Assembly (NCBI GenBank): GCA_947572385.1
Contig: CANPBX010000014.1
Coordinates: 1-55,845 of the forward strand
Source: an uncultured Clostridia bacterium
GTDB taxonomy: Bacteria > Bacillota > Clostridia > Oscillospirales > Acutalibacteraceae
Reading direction: 5' to 3'
Length of the DNA stretch: 55,845 nucleotides
Shown: one piece after another, positions 1-7,984 of the stretch
Layout of the letters: every line of letters starts with the position of its first letter
Position numbering within the stretch: position 1 is the first letter of the stretch
The notes under the pieces: generated by a model
What the model was told of the DNA's origin: nothing
Database searches by the model: none
Seen by the model: the letters and a program-made list of their open reading frames with translations, nothing else
Translations under genes and position numbers: made by a program

Positions 1-1
1 C

Positions 2-823
2 GGCCTTGTAATGGCTTTCCAGGAGTTCCGTGTTGGCGATTTTCCCGGTCAGAGCGAATGGGTGGGCTTTAAGCAGTTCATATCGCTGGTGACCGACAGC
101 GCTATCCCTCAAGTTCTCCGCAACACCCTTGTGATCAGCCTTCTGAAGCTGACTATTGGTTTTGTCTGCCCCATAATCTTCGCCGTTATGCTTAACGAGA
201 TGAAGAACCAGGGTATCAAAAAAACTATCCAGACTGTTAGCTATCTGCCCCACTTTATTTCCTGGACCGTCTGCGCGCTGCTGATGTTCGACTTCCTGTC
301 AACTGACGGCGGCGCTGTCAATGAGATGCTGATGGCTGCCGGCTTTATCGACAAGCCCATAGGCTTCTTCCAGGACGGCAAGTATTTCTGGGGTCTGGCC
401 CTTGTGACCGACACATGGAAGGAACTGGGCTGGAACTCCATCATCTACATCTCAGCTATAGCTGGTGTTGACGCTGAGATGTATGAGGCTGCCGACATCG
501 ACGGCGCTACCCGCGCCCAGAAGATGTGGCATATCACGATCAAGGCAATCAAACCCACCATTATCCTTCTCTTCATTATGAACGTGGGCGGCATTTTGAA
601 TGCGAACTTCGACCAAATCATGATGCTTACCAAGCAGCTGTCCATTGGCGCTCTGACGGAATATGCTAATGTTATTGACACATATATCTTCCGCATGGGC
701 ATCTCTTTGGGCCGTGTATCCTACGGCACTGCCGCAGGCCTGCTGAAGTCCATTATCAACTTCATCCTGCTGCTGGTCGCCAACACCATAGCCGATAAGG
801 CTGGTGAGAACGCCCTGTTCTAA
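2..823 (+). CDS. Carbohydrate ABC transporter permease, LplB-like (5' end cut by window)
   Basis: Inner-membrane permease of a family-1 sugar importer, of the LplB type that moves oligosaccharides with a second permease and a lipoprotein. The reading frame is open to the window edge, and Gly-Leu-Val precedes the first visible Met (position 11), as in the middle of TM1 to periplasmic loop of LplB proteins, so the true start lies to the left. Several hydrophobic segments are visible. The cytoplasmic EAA loop, which docks the ATPase, is at about residues 157-176 of the visible part (EAADIDGATRAQKMW). The next gene starts 33 bases downstream and is the partner permease; the binding protein follows. 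No ATPase gene is present, so a shared MsmX/MsmK-type ATPase is inferred. Substrate cannot be told from sequence. Confidence 0.9.
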   Translation, partial: GLVMAFQEFRVGDFPGQSEWVGFKQFISLVTDSAIPQVLRNTLVISLLKLTIGFVCPIIFAVMLNEMKNQGIKKTIQTVSYLPHFISWTVCALLMFDFLSTDGGAVNEMLMAAGFIDKPIGFFQDGKYFWGLALVTDTWKELGWNSIIYISAIAGVDAEMYEAADIDGATRAQKMWHITIKAIKPTIILLFIMNVGGILNANFDQIMMLTKQLSIGALTEYANVIDTYIFRMGISLGRVSYGTAAGLLKSIINFILLLVANTIADKAGENALF

Positions 824-856
824 GCTCCATAATTAAGAGAAAGGGGGAACCCCATA

Positions 857-1789
857 ATGACTGGTATTAAAGAATCAAAGCATAAAATGAAAGAAAAGAA
901 AGTGGTAAGCGATTATGTCATAATCATCTCTATGGTTGTAGTCATGGTAGTTGTGTTCGTGACAACGCTTTATCCCTTCCTTAACTCTCTTGCCATATCC
1001 TTCAACCACGCGGATGACACTATTCTGGGCGGCATTACAGTATACCCACGCGTGCCAACTATTGCGAACTATAAGCAGATATTTACCAACCCCACCATCT
1101 GGAAGGCCTACGGCATAACCTTTGCAAGGACTATTATAGGTGCGGCGGGCGGTTTGGTGGTTACCGGTGCCATGGCTTTCGGCCTCTCACGAAAGAACCT
1201 GGTGTTCAGGAAGTTCTATACCTTCTTCTGCCTTATACCGATGTACTTCGGCGGCGGCCTGATCCCCACCTACTTTCTTATCCAGACCCTGGGTCTGCGC
1301 AACAATTTCCTGGTGTACATAATCCCCAACCTGGTGAACATCTGGAACATGATCCTGATGCGCTCATACTTCCAGTCCGTGCCGGACGCTCTCGAGGAGT
1401 CCTCGCGTATTGACGGTGCAAATTATATCACGATATTCTTCAAGATCTACTGGCCCGTTTCCACGCCTATCATTGCGACCATCGCTCTGTATTTTGGCGT
1501 GTACCACTGGAACGACTGGTTTATGCCCAACATTTATATTACCAACACTGACCTCAAGCCCATGACCTCCGTGCTTTTAAGCATTATAAGTGAGGCTGCT
1601 TTTGCGGAGCGTATGGCGGCTGCGGGCGCAGGAGCTTTTGTGGGGGACGCTTCAAAGGGTAAGCAGACAAACGTGCGCTCTATTACAATGGCTACCATGA
1701 TAACATCGATCGTGCCTATCGTTGCTATTTATCCATTCCTGCAGCGCTACTTCCTCAAGGGCATAATGGTCGGCTCCATTAAGGGATAG
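857..1789 (+). CDS. Carbohydrate ABC transporter permease, LplC/YtcP-like
   Basis: Second inner-membrane permease (310 aa, usual for the family) of the importer encoded here. A charged N-terminus (residues 1-17) precedes TM1 (about 18-42). The EAA-type loop reads LEESSRIDGANYITIF near residues 177-192, slightly divergent from EAA but with the conserved Gly. The C-terminus is hydrophobic and ends YFLKGIMVGSIKG, typical of YtcP proteins. The ribosome site AAAGGGGG lies 9 bases before ATG 857. It lies between the LplB-like and the binding-protein genes, giving the order B-C-A. Family assignment is firm; the sugar is unknown. Confidence 0.92.
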   Translation: MTGIKESKHKMKEKKVVSDYVIIISMVVVMVVVFVTTLYPFLNSLAISFNHADDTILGGITVYPRVPTIANYKQIFTNPTIWKAYGITFARTIIGAAGGLVVTGAMAFGLSRKNLVFRKFYTFFCLIPMYFGGGLIPTYFLIQTLGLRNNFLVYIIPNLVNIWNMILMRSYFQSVPDALEESSRIDGANYITIFFKIYWPVSTPIIATIALYFGVYHWNDWFMPNIYITNTDLKPMTSVLLSIISEAAFAERMAAAGAGAFVGDASKGKQTNVRSITMATMITSIVPIVAIYPFLQRYFLKGIMVGSIKG

Positions 1790-1900
1790 ATCATACCTTA
1801 GGCACTTACTGGTCTCAGTCATTCCGGGCGGGGCAGGGGGACAAAATGTCTTTTGCCCGCAGCCTGAATGAAAATAAATTTGTCTAGGAGGACGAAAACA

Positions 1901-3724
1901 ATGAGCAAGAAGATCCTGGCCCTGTTGCTGGCTCTTGTCATGATCGTAGGCGTGTTTGCGGCCTGCGGCGATGGCGGGAATAATTCCAGCGCGGGCAACA
2001 GCTCTACCAGCTCCACCGCCGGCGGCGATGAGAGCACTGGCGACGACGGTGAGCCCAGCAATGTTTCTACTGGCCCTGACGACGTGAGCGAGCCTTATTC
2101 TTTCCGCTGCTACTGGTACTATGATTGGGCTCAAATTAAAGAGTGGGGCGCTGACGCTTTCTCCAAGTTCATGTCTGAGAAGTTCAATGTGGACATTGAT
2201 TTTGAGAAGCCCGACGCTGACGCTGACTCCAAGCTTCAGCTGATGCTGACCGGCGGCGACCTGCCCGATGCTATAATCATCGACCGTGGCCGTGCTCTGG
2301 AGAACTGCGTACAGGCTAACGCTCTCGTTGAGATCGAGCAGTTCATGTATGACGGCTGCACATTCGCTGAGGACGTTGGCGAAGATACTCGGGAGCTGTT
2401 GAAGTGCCGTGACGGTAAGCTGTACGGTATTCCCAACTGGCCCCGCGCTCCTGGCAAGGCTTCTACCGGCGGTAACGAGCAGTGGATCGTAAACACAAAG
2501 GTTTATGAGGCTGCTGGCAAGCCCGCTCTGAACACCCTGGAAGACCTTCACCAGTACGCCCTGAAAGCGAAGGAACTGGCTGATGGCGGCCTGAAGTCAT
2601 ACAGCGGCATGGATATTATCCCCTTCTATGCTACTAACGAGGGCAATGGTTTCCGTATCACCAAGGGATTCTACCGTTCCTTCGGCGGCCGCAACCTTGT
2701 TGAGTCTTACTTCACTCAGGAGGATGGCAAGCTGGATCTGGCCGTCAACACTCCTCTCTACATAGAGGCTCTCCGTGAGGCTAACAAGTGGTATCGCGAG
2801 GGTCTGTGGACTCAGGATATCTACACCGACAATGGTGACCAGCTTACTGAGAAGTTCACCAATGGCCGTCCCGCTCTGGCTTTCTATGACTTCTCTCAGG
2901 ACGACACCAATAACTTCCGCCGCGTTTGCGTTGAGAAGTCTACCGAGGCTGGCGATGACACCTCCTATGAGGTTATCGGTGACCCCGCCAACCCTGACTT
3001 TGCTTCCTTCCCCCAGTATCCTGGTGTGAGCGCTGATACTATCACCTATGGTGACGAGGCTGGCTCTCCTGGCTGGAACGTTAACGTTATAACCACAAAG
3101 GCCGAGCGTCCCCAGCGTATATTTGACCTGTTCACCTGGATGATTTCCAAAGAGGGCTCCCAGTATCAGGTTTTGGGCGGTCCCGAAGGCCCCATCTGGG
3201 ATGGCGAGTTCGACGCTGACGGCAATGCCATTCTGAACATCGACTATGGTGCCATCACCTCCAAGGAGCAGGACGCTGCCGGAGCTTGGCTGTGGACTCA
3301 GCCCGCACACTCCGACTATGTTGATGCTTTCAAATTCGGTCTGAATGAGCGCGCCGAGAAGAAGAACTGGGTTGTTTCCATCCAGGCTAATCTCTGCACT
3401 TATGACGAAGAGGATCCAAAGGTTGGTCAGAAGTTCAAGACTGACCAGCTCACCGGTCTTGGTAATGTTATCGAGTCCACATCTGACCTGGGTATTGCTC
3501 TGAAGACCATCCAGGACCAGTGCATGGCTGAGATCCCCAAGATCATGGCTGCCGAGAGTGATGAGGAGTTCGACAAGCTGGTTGCTGACCTCCAGGATTT
3601 TGCAGCTAAGAACAAGCTGGCTGACATTCTGGTCGAGTGGCAGAAGAAGTATGATGAGAACATCGAGCTGCAGGGCTTCGATGCTTACAGCGAGGATTAC
3701 GACGTCTATAATCTGAATAAGTAA
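1901..3724 (+). CDS. Sugar-binding lipoprotein (extracellular solute-binding protein family 1, LplA-like)
   Basis: Membrane-tethered receptor that captures the sugar for the two upstream permeases. I place the start at ATG 1901: AGGAGG at 1886-1891 is 9 bases upstream and the protein then begins with a normal lipoprotein signal (KK, a hydrophobic run, FAAC lipobox at about residue 22), whereas an in-frame ATG at 1868 would only add an odd 11-residue leader. After the lipid Cys comes a Gly/Ser/Thr-rich linker (to about residue 60) and then the SBP fold; 607 aa is within the large LplA subgroup (about 500-600). Codons are strongly biased (GCT, CCC, AAG), suggesting high expression. A strong terminator follows the stop. 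Confidence 0.93.
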   Translation: MSKKILALLLALVMIVGVFAACGDGGNNSSAGNSSTSSTAGGDESTGDDGEPSNVSTGPDDVSEPYSFRCYWYYDWAQIKEWGADAFSKFMSEKFNVDIDFEKPDADADSKLQLMLTGGDLPDAIIIDRGRALENCVQANALVEIEQFMYDGCTFAEDVGEDTRELLKCRDGKLYGIPNWPRAPGKASTGGNEQWIVNTKVYEAAGKPALNTLEDLHQYALKAKELADGGLKSYSGMDIIPFYATNEGNGFRITKGFYRSFGGRNLVESYFTQEDGKLDLAVNTPLYIEALREANKWYREGLWTQDIYTDNGDQLTEKFTNGRPALAFYDFSQDDTNNFRRVCVEKSTEAGDDTSYEVIGDPANPDFASFPQYPGVSADTITYGDEAGSPGWNVNVITTKAERPQRIFDLFTWMISKEGSQYQVLGGPEGPIWDGEFDADGNAILNIDYGAITSKEQDAAGAWLWTQPAHSDYVDAFKFGLNERAEKKNWVVSIQANLCTYDEEDPKVGQKFKTDQLTGLGNVIESTSDLGIALKTIQDQCMAEIPKIMAAESDEEFDKLVADLQDFAAKNKLADILVEWQKKYDENIELQGFDAYSEDYDVYNLNK

Positions 3725-3752
3725 GATAATAAATCTACTTAAACAGAATAAA

Positions 3753-3785
3753 GGGGTCCGGGCCGAAAGGTCCGGGCTCTTTTTT
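3753..3785 (+). terminator. Rho-independent terminator of the sugar importer operon
   Basis: An 11-bp stem (3754-3764 with 3769-3779, three G-U pairs) closed by a GAAA tetraloop and followed by six T. It ends the three-gene importer operon. Confidence 0.9.
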
Positions 3786-3805
3786 ACCTTTTTTGCTGAA
3801 ACCAC

Positions 3806-3835
3806 TTGCGTAGAGTATAGTATAGGTAGTATAAT
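3806..3835 (+). promoter_or_regulatory. Probable sigma-A promoter for the MATE gene
   Basis: TTGCGT at 3806-3811, 18-base spacer, perfect TATAAT at 3830-3835, about 40 bases before the MATE start. Confidence 0.6.
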
Positions 3836-3876
3836 ATTTATTTAGAGTGATTTTAACAGAAGGGTAGGCTTCATAA

Positions 3877-5265
3877 ATGAAATTTAGGCTGAGGCCTCGG
3901 GCGCGCCGGGGTACATACGAAATCAACATGACCGAGGGTCCTCTTTTGGGGAAGTTGGTACGCTTCTCACTGCCGTTGGCCCTCTCAGGAGTATTGCAGT
4001 TACTGTTTAACGCCGCCGATGTAGTTGTAGTTGGACGGTTTGCCGGTAATCAGTCACTGGCAGCAGTTGGCTCCACAAGCGCACTGAACAACCTTATAGT
4101 AAACCTGTTCATTGGCCTCTCTATCGGAGTGAATGTGTTGGTTGCCCGTTACTACGGCGCAGGCCAGACCAGGGACCTATATGAAACAGTGCATACCTCT
4201 ATGCTTACCGCAGCTATCAGCGGTGTTGTGCTTATTTTTCTCGGCATGGGACTCTCTCGGCCGCTTCTTCAGATGATGGAGACCCCTGCGGATGTGATCG
4301 ACCACTCGGTGCTCTATATGCGCATAATATTTGCCGGTATGCCCGCAAGTATGCTCTATAACTTTGGAGCGGCAATACTTCGGGCTGTAGGTGATACTCA
4401 GCGCCCGCTCTACTTTTTGCTTACGGCAGGCGTAATAAATGTGCTGCTGAATCTATTCTTCGTAATAGTCCTGCACATGGGCGTGGCCGGAGTTGCCACT
4501 GCAACAGTTATATCCCAGTGTGTGTCCGCCGCGCTGGTGATACTCTGCCTTGTGCGCAGTGATGGAGTGTATCGCTTAGACTTGAAGAAGCTGCGCATCT
4601 ATAAGCATAAGCTCAAGGAGATGGCCCGCATTGGTATCCCTGCCGGCATCCAAGGCTCTATGTTCTCGATCTCCAATGTGCTTATCCAGTCCACGATCAA
4701 CTCCTTTGGCTCTATTGCCATGGCGGGGAGCACAGCAGCAGGTAATATAGAGGGCTTTGTCTGGACAGCGATGGACGCCTTTACTCAGGCTACACAGAGC
4801 TTTGTGGGCCAGAACTATGGCGCGAAGAAGATAGACAGGGTCAGCAAGGTGATGTGGCAGTGCATGATACTGGTGACCGGGGTCGGCCTGGTGTTAGGCG
4901 TGGGAGCCTACCTAGCAGCGAAGCCGCTTCTGGGAATATATTCCTCAGACCCGGCTGTTATCGAGTACGGCAAGGCGCGTATGCTGGCTATCAGTGTACC
5001 GTACTTTACCTGTGGGGCTATGGGTATATTTGTTGGCGGTATGAGAGGGCTGGGGTCATCTATGGTCCCAATGCTCAACACGGTGTTCAGCGTATGTGTG
5101 CTGCGCGTTGTGTGGATATACACGGTGTTTGCGGTGTGGCCTCAGTGGGAAGTGCTTTTTATCTCCTATCCGGTGACATGGATCATTGCTTCGCTGATTG
5201 GGGGCATATGCTACTTTATAATAAAGAAACGAGCAGTTGTCCGTCTGAAGCCGCAGGAAAGTTGA
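3877..5265 (+). CDS. MATE family multidrug/cation exporter
   Basis: Integral membrane antiporter of the MATE (MatE) family, which expels cationic drugs or toxic compounds in exchange for Na+ or H+. At 462 aa it has the usual length and about twelve hydrophobic segments in two homologous halves. The family opening is visible: TEGPLLGKLVRFSLPL followed by LFNAADVVVVGRFAG (about residues 19-58). The start at 3877 adds a basic 17-residue leader (MKFRLRPRARRG...); ATG 3928 at Met18 is the alternative, but only 3877 has a purine-rich site (GGGTAGG) upstream. Monocistronic, between a promoter (3806-3835) and a perfect inverted-repeat terminator (5306-5343). Substrate unknown. Confidence 0.93.
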   Translation: MKFRLRPRARRGTYEINMTEGPLLGKLVRFSLPLALSGVLQLLFNAADVVVVGRFAGNQSLAAVGSTSALNNLIVNLFIGLSIGVNVLVARYYGAGQTRDLYETVHTSMLTAAISGVVLIFLGMGLSRPLLQMMETPADVIDHSVLYMRIIFAGMPASMLYNFGAAILRAVGDTQRPLYFLLTAGVINVLLNLFFVIVLHMGVAGVATATVISQCVSAALVILCLVRSDGVYRLDLKKLRIYKHKLKEMARIGIPAGIQGSMFSISNVLIQSTINSFGSIAMAGSTAAGNIEGFVWTAMDAFTQATQSFVGQNYGAKKIDRVSKVMWQCMILVTGVGLVLGVGAYLAAKPLLGIYSSDPAVIEYGKARMLAISVPYFTCGAMGIFVGGMRGLGSSMVPMLNTVFSVCVLRVVWIYTVFAVWPQWEVLFISYPVTWIIASLIGGICYFIIKKRAVVRLKPQES

Positions 5266-5305
5266 AATTTTTATGTGAAAGAAGTTATAAAGCTGCAGGC
5301 TGTTA

Positions 5306-5343
5306 ATAAATTACCCCCCTAGTTTACTAGGGGGGTAATTTAT
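5306..5343. terminator. Bidirectional terminator, perfect 18-bp inverted repeat
   Basis: Arms 5306-5323 and 5326-5343 are perfectly complementary with a TT between them. A-rich and T-rich outer ends make it suitable for both strands, between the MATE gene and the minus-strand genes. The core CTAGTTTACTAG recurs in the hairpin at 48584-48611. Confidence 0.85.
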
Positions 5344-5618
5344 AGAACATTTTTTGAAATGGAGCTGCATTTTATTGCGATCATACCCTAAAGCTCTATA
5401 AAACACATGTGCTTCCGTGCGGCCCTCTCCAGACACAAGGCGACCAGTTTCTCCAGCCCGCTCTTCGCTGGCTTTAAGCAGAGCCTTACCAATACCCATA
5501 ATATTTTCCTCATAGGGCCAAAGTAAAGCAAATTATAGCCCGCGGAAACACAGCTCAGATAGTATAGAGAAGGAATATCGTCGAGGGCTGCATCATGGAT
5601 GGGTACCATTAAATGCAT
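5311..5618 (-). pseudogene. Decayed GNAT-family acetyltransferase remnant
   Basis: Two minus-strand pieces in different frames resemble one GNAT N-acetyltransferase. The C-terminal piece (stop at 5311) starts with the acetyl-CoA loop MGIGKALLKASEERA and goes on to TEAHVFYRALGY, a typical GNAT ending. The upstream piece (from 5618; MVPIHDAALDDIPSLYYLS) looks like a GNAT beginning but is in another frame, and the middle of the fold (around 60-70 residues) is missing. The remnant overlaps the 3' end of the tktB gene by 26 bases. Identification of the C-terminal part is fairly good; the N-terminal part is weaker. Confidence 0.5.
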
Positions 5619-6546
5619 TTTTTACAGTGGCCTCAATACCTTCGGCGCAGAGCCCAAATTCCTTGAGCAAGTCGAGCGCCGGGCCTGAGTGCCCGTACAC
5701 ATCCTTAATGCCCATGCGGGTCAGTGGGGAGGGGCAGTTTTCGCAGAGACAGGCGGCTACGGCCTCGCCAAGGCCGCCGATAATATTATGCTCCTCGACA
5801 GTTACAATGTGCTTTGTCTCCTTAGCTGCTTTGATCACCAGCTCCTGGTCCAGAGGCTTTACCGTGTGCATGTCAATGAGCCTGGCGTTTATTCCCTGAG
5901 ATGCCAGAGAATCCACGGCCTTTATAGCCTCTCCAACCATCAGCCCGGTGGCGATGACCGTGATATCGGTACCCTCGCGCAGGGTGATACCCTTGCCGAT
6001 CTCAAAACTGTAGTCATCGTTATTATTGTAGCTCTCCACAGCCAGACGGCCCAGCCGGATATACACGGGACCATTATGCTCTACAGCAGCTTTCACTGCA
6101 GCCTTCATCTCATAATGGTCAGATGGATTTAGAACCACCATGCCAGGTATGGTGCGCATAAGTGCAATATCCTCGCAGCACTGATGGGTGGCGCCGTCCT
6201 CTCCTACAGATATACCCGCGTGGGAGCCGACTATCTTCACATTCAGGTGAGGATAGCCAACGGAGTTGCGCACCTGTTCAAAAGCGCGTCCAGCCGAGAA
6301 CATGGCAAAGGAGGTGGCAAAAGGTATCTTACCGCAGGACGCGAGGCCTGCCGCCACACCTACCATATTGCCTTCCGCTATACCGCACTCAATAAATCTG
6401 TCAGGGTATGCCTTGCCAAAATTCTCGACCTTTGTGGCGTCAGCCAGATCGGCTACCAGCACCACAATGTCGGGGTTGGTCTTGCCAAGCTCGACCAGGG
6501 CATCGCCAAAGCTCTCCCTTGTAGCCTTTTTAACAATCTCAGCCAT
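5593..6546 (-). CDS. tktB: Transketolase, C-terminal subunit
   Basis: C-terminal half of a split transketolase (pyrimidine-binding plus C-terminal domains), which works with the N-terminal subunit at 6958-7797 to move two-carbon ketol units in the pentose phosphate pathway. Visible are FIECGIAEGNMVGVAAGLA (catalytic Glu region), GSHAGISVGEDGATHQ (residues about 108-123) and the C-terminal domain with TVEEHNIIGGLG. I chose ATG 6546 (MAEIVKK, site AGGAAGG upstream, 317 aa); an open frame extends to 6600 but lies over the VOC remnant. Split transketolases usually have the N-half gene directly upstream; here 411 bases separate them. Confidence 0.93.
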   Translation of the reverse strand: MAEIVKKATRESFGDALVELGKTNPDIVVLVADLADATKVENFGKAYPDRFIECGIAEGNMVGVAAGLASCGKIPFATSFAMFSAGRAFEQVRNSVGYPHLNVKIVGSHAGISVGEDGATHQCCEDIALMRTIPGMVVLNPSDHYEMKAAVKAAVEHNGPVYIRLGRLAVESYNNNDDYSFEIGKGITLREGTDITVIATGLMVGEAIKAVDSLASQGINARLIDMHTVKPLDQELVIKAAKETKHIVTVEEHNIIGGLGEAVAACLCENCPSPLTRMGIKDVYGHSGPALDLLKEFGLCAEGIEATVKNAFNGTHP

Positions 6547-6586
6547 ATACAAATAACCTTCCTTTCTATTTTCATCTCGTATCAGG

Positions 6587-6860
6587 TCATTCACCGACAT
6601 ATTGTACGAAGTCTAAATTATTACCATCAGGGTCCTTTACAGCAAATGCACGCCATTTCCACAGATATGTGACCGGCGCTGCGGATATTTCTATTCCCGC
6701 AGACAGCATACGATCGTACTCTCTGTCTGCGTTCCCGACCTCAAATTCAGGCCGCAGCTATAGGCGGGAACGATCACATTGCCGCTGGTGTAGGTGAACA
6801 CCAGCGTTATACCCCGATCTTTAGCTCCCAACGGGCTGGAACCAATTCAGCGGCTTTTTC
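6587..6860 (-). pseudogene. Decayed VOC/glyoxalase-family gene between the two transketolase halves
   Basis: Minus-strand translation ending at TGA 6587-6589 gives WKWRAFAVKDPDGNNLDFVQ, the hallmark C-terminal strand of VOC (glyoxalase/bleomycin resistance) proteins, preceded by EFEVGNADREYDRMLSAG. Further upstream, similar-looking strands (ITLVFTYTSGNVIVPAYSCG) continue only after a frame change near 6750, and no start is visible. At least one frameshift and a missing N-terminus make this a remnant. Its 5' limit is approximate. It fills the 411-base gap between tktA and tktB. Confidence 0.65.
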
Positions 6861-6957
6861 GGCAAACACCTTTTTAATAAAATGCAGTCAGGTCTGCAGG
6901 GGTTTGGGAAACTATATTTATAATTTATACAGCGAAGTTTCATGAAAAGCCTCAATA

Positions 6958-7797
6958 TCAGGAGAGGCTGGCAATGGCAGCGTTAAGTTCATCCATAGCC
7001 TGTGCGTACTGCTCGGCGCTGGGGGCTTTGCCGTGCCAGCCTGCCTGATCCTCCATAAAGCTTACGCCCTTGCCCTTGGTGGTTTTGGCAATGATGGCGA
7101 ATGGCCTGCCGGAGCACTTACCGGCGGCGTTAAAGGCGTCGTCAATGCTGTCAAAATCGTGACCATCCGCAACAGTGACCTCGCAGCCGAAGGAGCGGAA
7201 CTTCTCGTCAATGGGCTCGATCCCAGCGACCTTTTCTACGTCGCCGTCTATCTGCAGGCCGTTATAGTCCAGTATCAGGCAGAGATTGTCGAGGCCGCGG
7301 TGGGCTGCAAACATTACGGCCTCCCAGACCTGGCCCTCCTGTATCTCTCCGTCGCCCAAGAGGCAGTAAACCTTATAGTCCTTGCCATCCATCTTTGCTG
7401 CAAGAGCCATGCCAACAGCGGCTGAAATGCCCTGGCCTAGGGAGCCGGTGCTCATGTCAACGCCGGGGGTACCCTTCATGTCCGGGTGACCCTGTAGCAT
7501 TGCCCCAATATGCCGCAGCTTTTTCAGCTCGTTGGGGGAGAAATACCCGCGCAGTGACAAAGCGGCATACAGACCGGGGGCACAGTGGCCCTTGGAGAGC
7601 ACGAAGCGGTCCCTGTCTGGGCATTTGGGGTTTTGAGGGTCGATATTTAGTTTTTCAAAATACAGATAGGTAAAAATGTCGGCAGAGGAGAGGGAACCTC
7701 CAGGGTGACCGGATCTGGCGTTATATACGCCCTCGATGATACCAGCACGGACCTTGGCTGCCGTAAGCGCAAGGGACTGTCTTTTTTCTGCGTCCAT
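6958..7797 (-). CDS. tktA: Transketolase, N-terminal (thiamine diphosphate-binding) subunit
   Basis: 279-residue N-terminal half of a split transketolase. The thiamine diphosphate/Mg signature GDGEIQEGQVWEA...DYNGLQIDG is at about residues 147-184; SGHPGGSLSSADI and SKGHCAPGLYAAL, which contact the cofactor and substrate, are at about 29-41 and 69-81. ATG 7797 has AAAGGA upstream, and a good promoter (7882-7910) precedes it. The partner subunit is 411 bases downstream on the same strand. Pentose phosphate interconversion, cytoplasm. Confidence 0.95.
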   Translation of the reverse strand: MDAEKRQSLALTAAKVRAGIIEGVYNARSGHPGGSLSSADIFTYLYFEKLNIDPQNPKCPDRDRFVLSKGHCAPGLYAALSLRGYFSPNELKKLRHIGAMLQGHPDMKGTPGVDMSTGSLGQGISAAVGMALAAKMDGKDYKVYCLLGDGEIQEGQVWEAVMFAAHRGLDNLCLILDYNGLQIDGDVEKVAGIEPIDEKFRSFGCEVTVADGHDFDSIDDAFNAAGKCSGRPFAIIAKTTKGKGVSFMEDQAGWHGKAPSAEQYAQAMDELNAAIASLS

Positions 7798-7881
7798 GAG
7801 TCCAATCCTTTCTTTTGTTCAGATTTTACATATTGATAATACTTTACGGAGAAAAGAGACTTTGCTCTCATTCCTTAATAA

Positions 7882-7910
7882 AGTATACATGATTTAGGCC
7901 CAAATTGCAA
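7882..7910 (-). promoter_or_regulatory. Sigma-A type promoter for the transketolase genes
   Basis: Minus strand: TTGCAA at 7910-7905, 17-base spacer, TATACT at 7887-7882, about 85 bases before the tktA start. Confidence 0.65.
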
Positions 7911-7984
7911 TATACATTAGAGACGAGCTTTGAAACAGATTTTTATCAGTAAGCCGCATTTTGACGGTATACGGAGATGATATA

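Noticed and set aside
1652-3805. Long open frames on the minus strand opposite the sugar permease and binding-protein genes (299 and 402 codons).
   Set aside because: They mirror strongly codon-biased plus-strand genes, have no ribosome site and no family resemblance.
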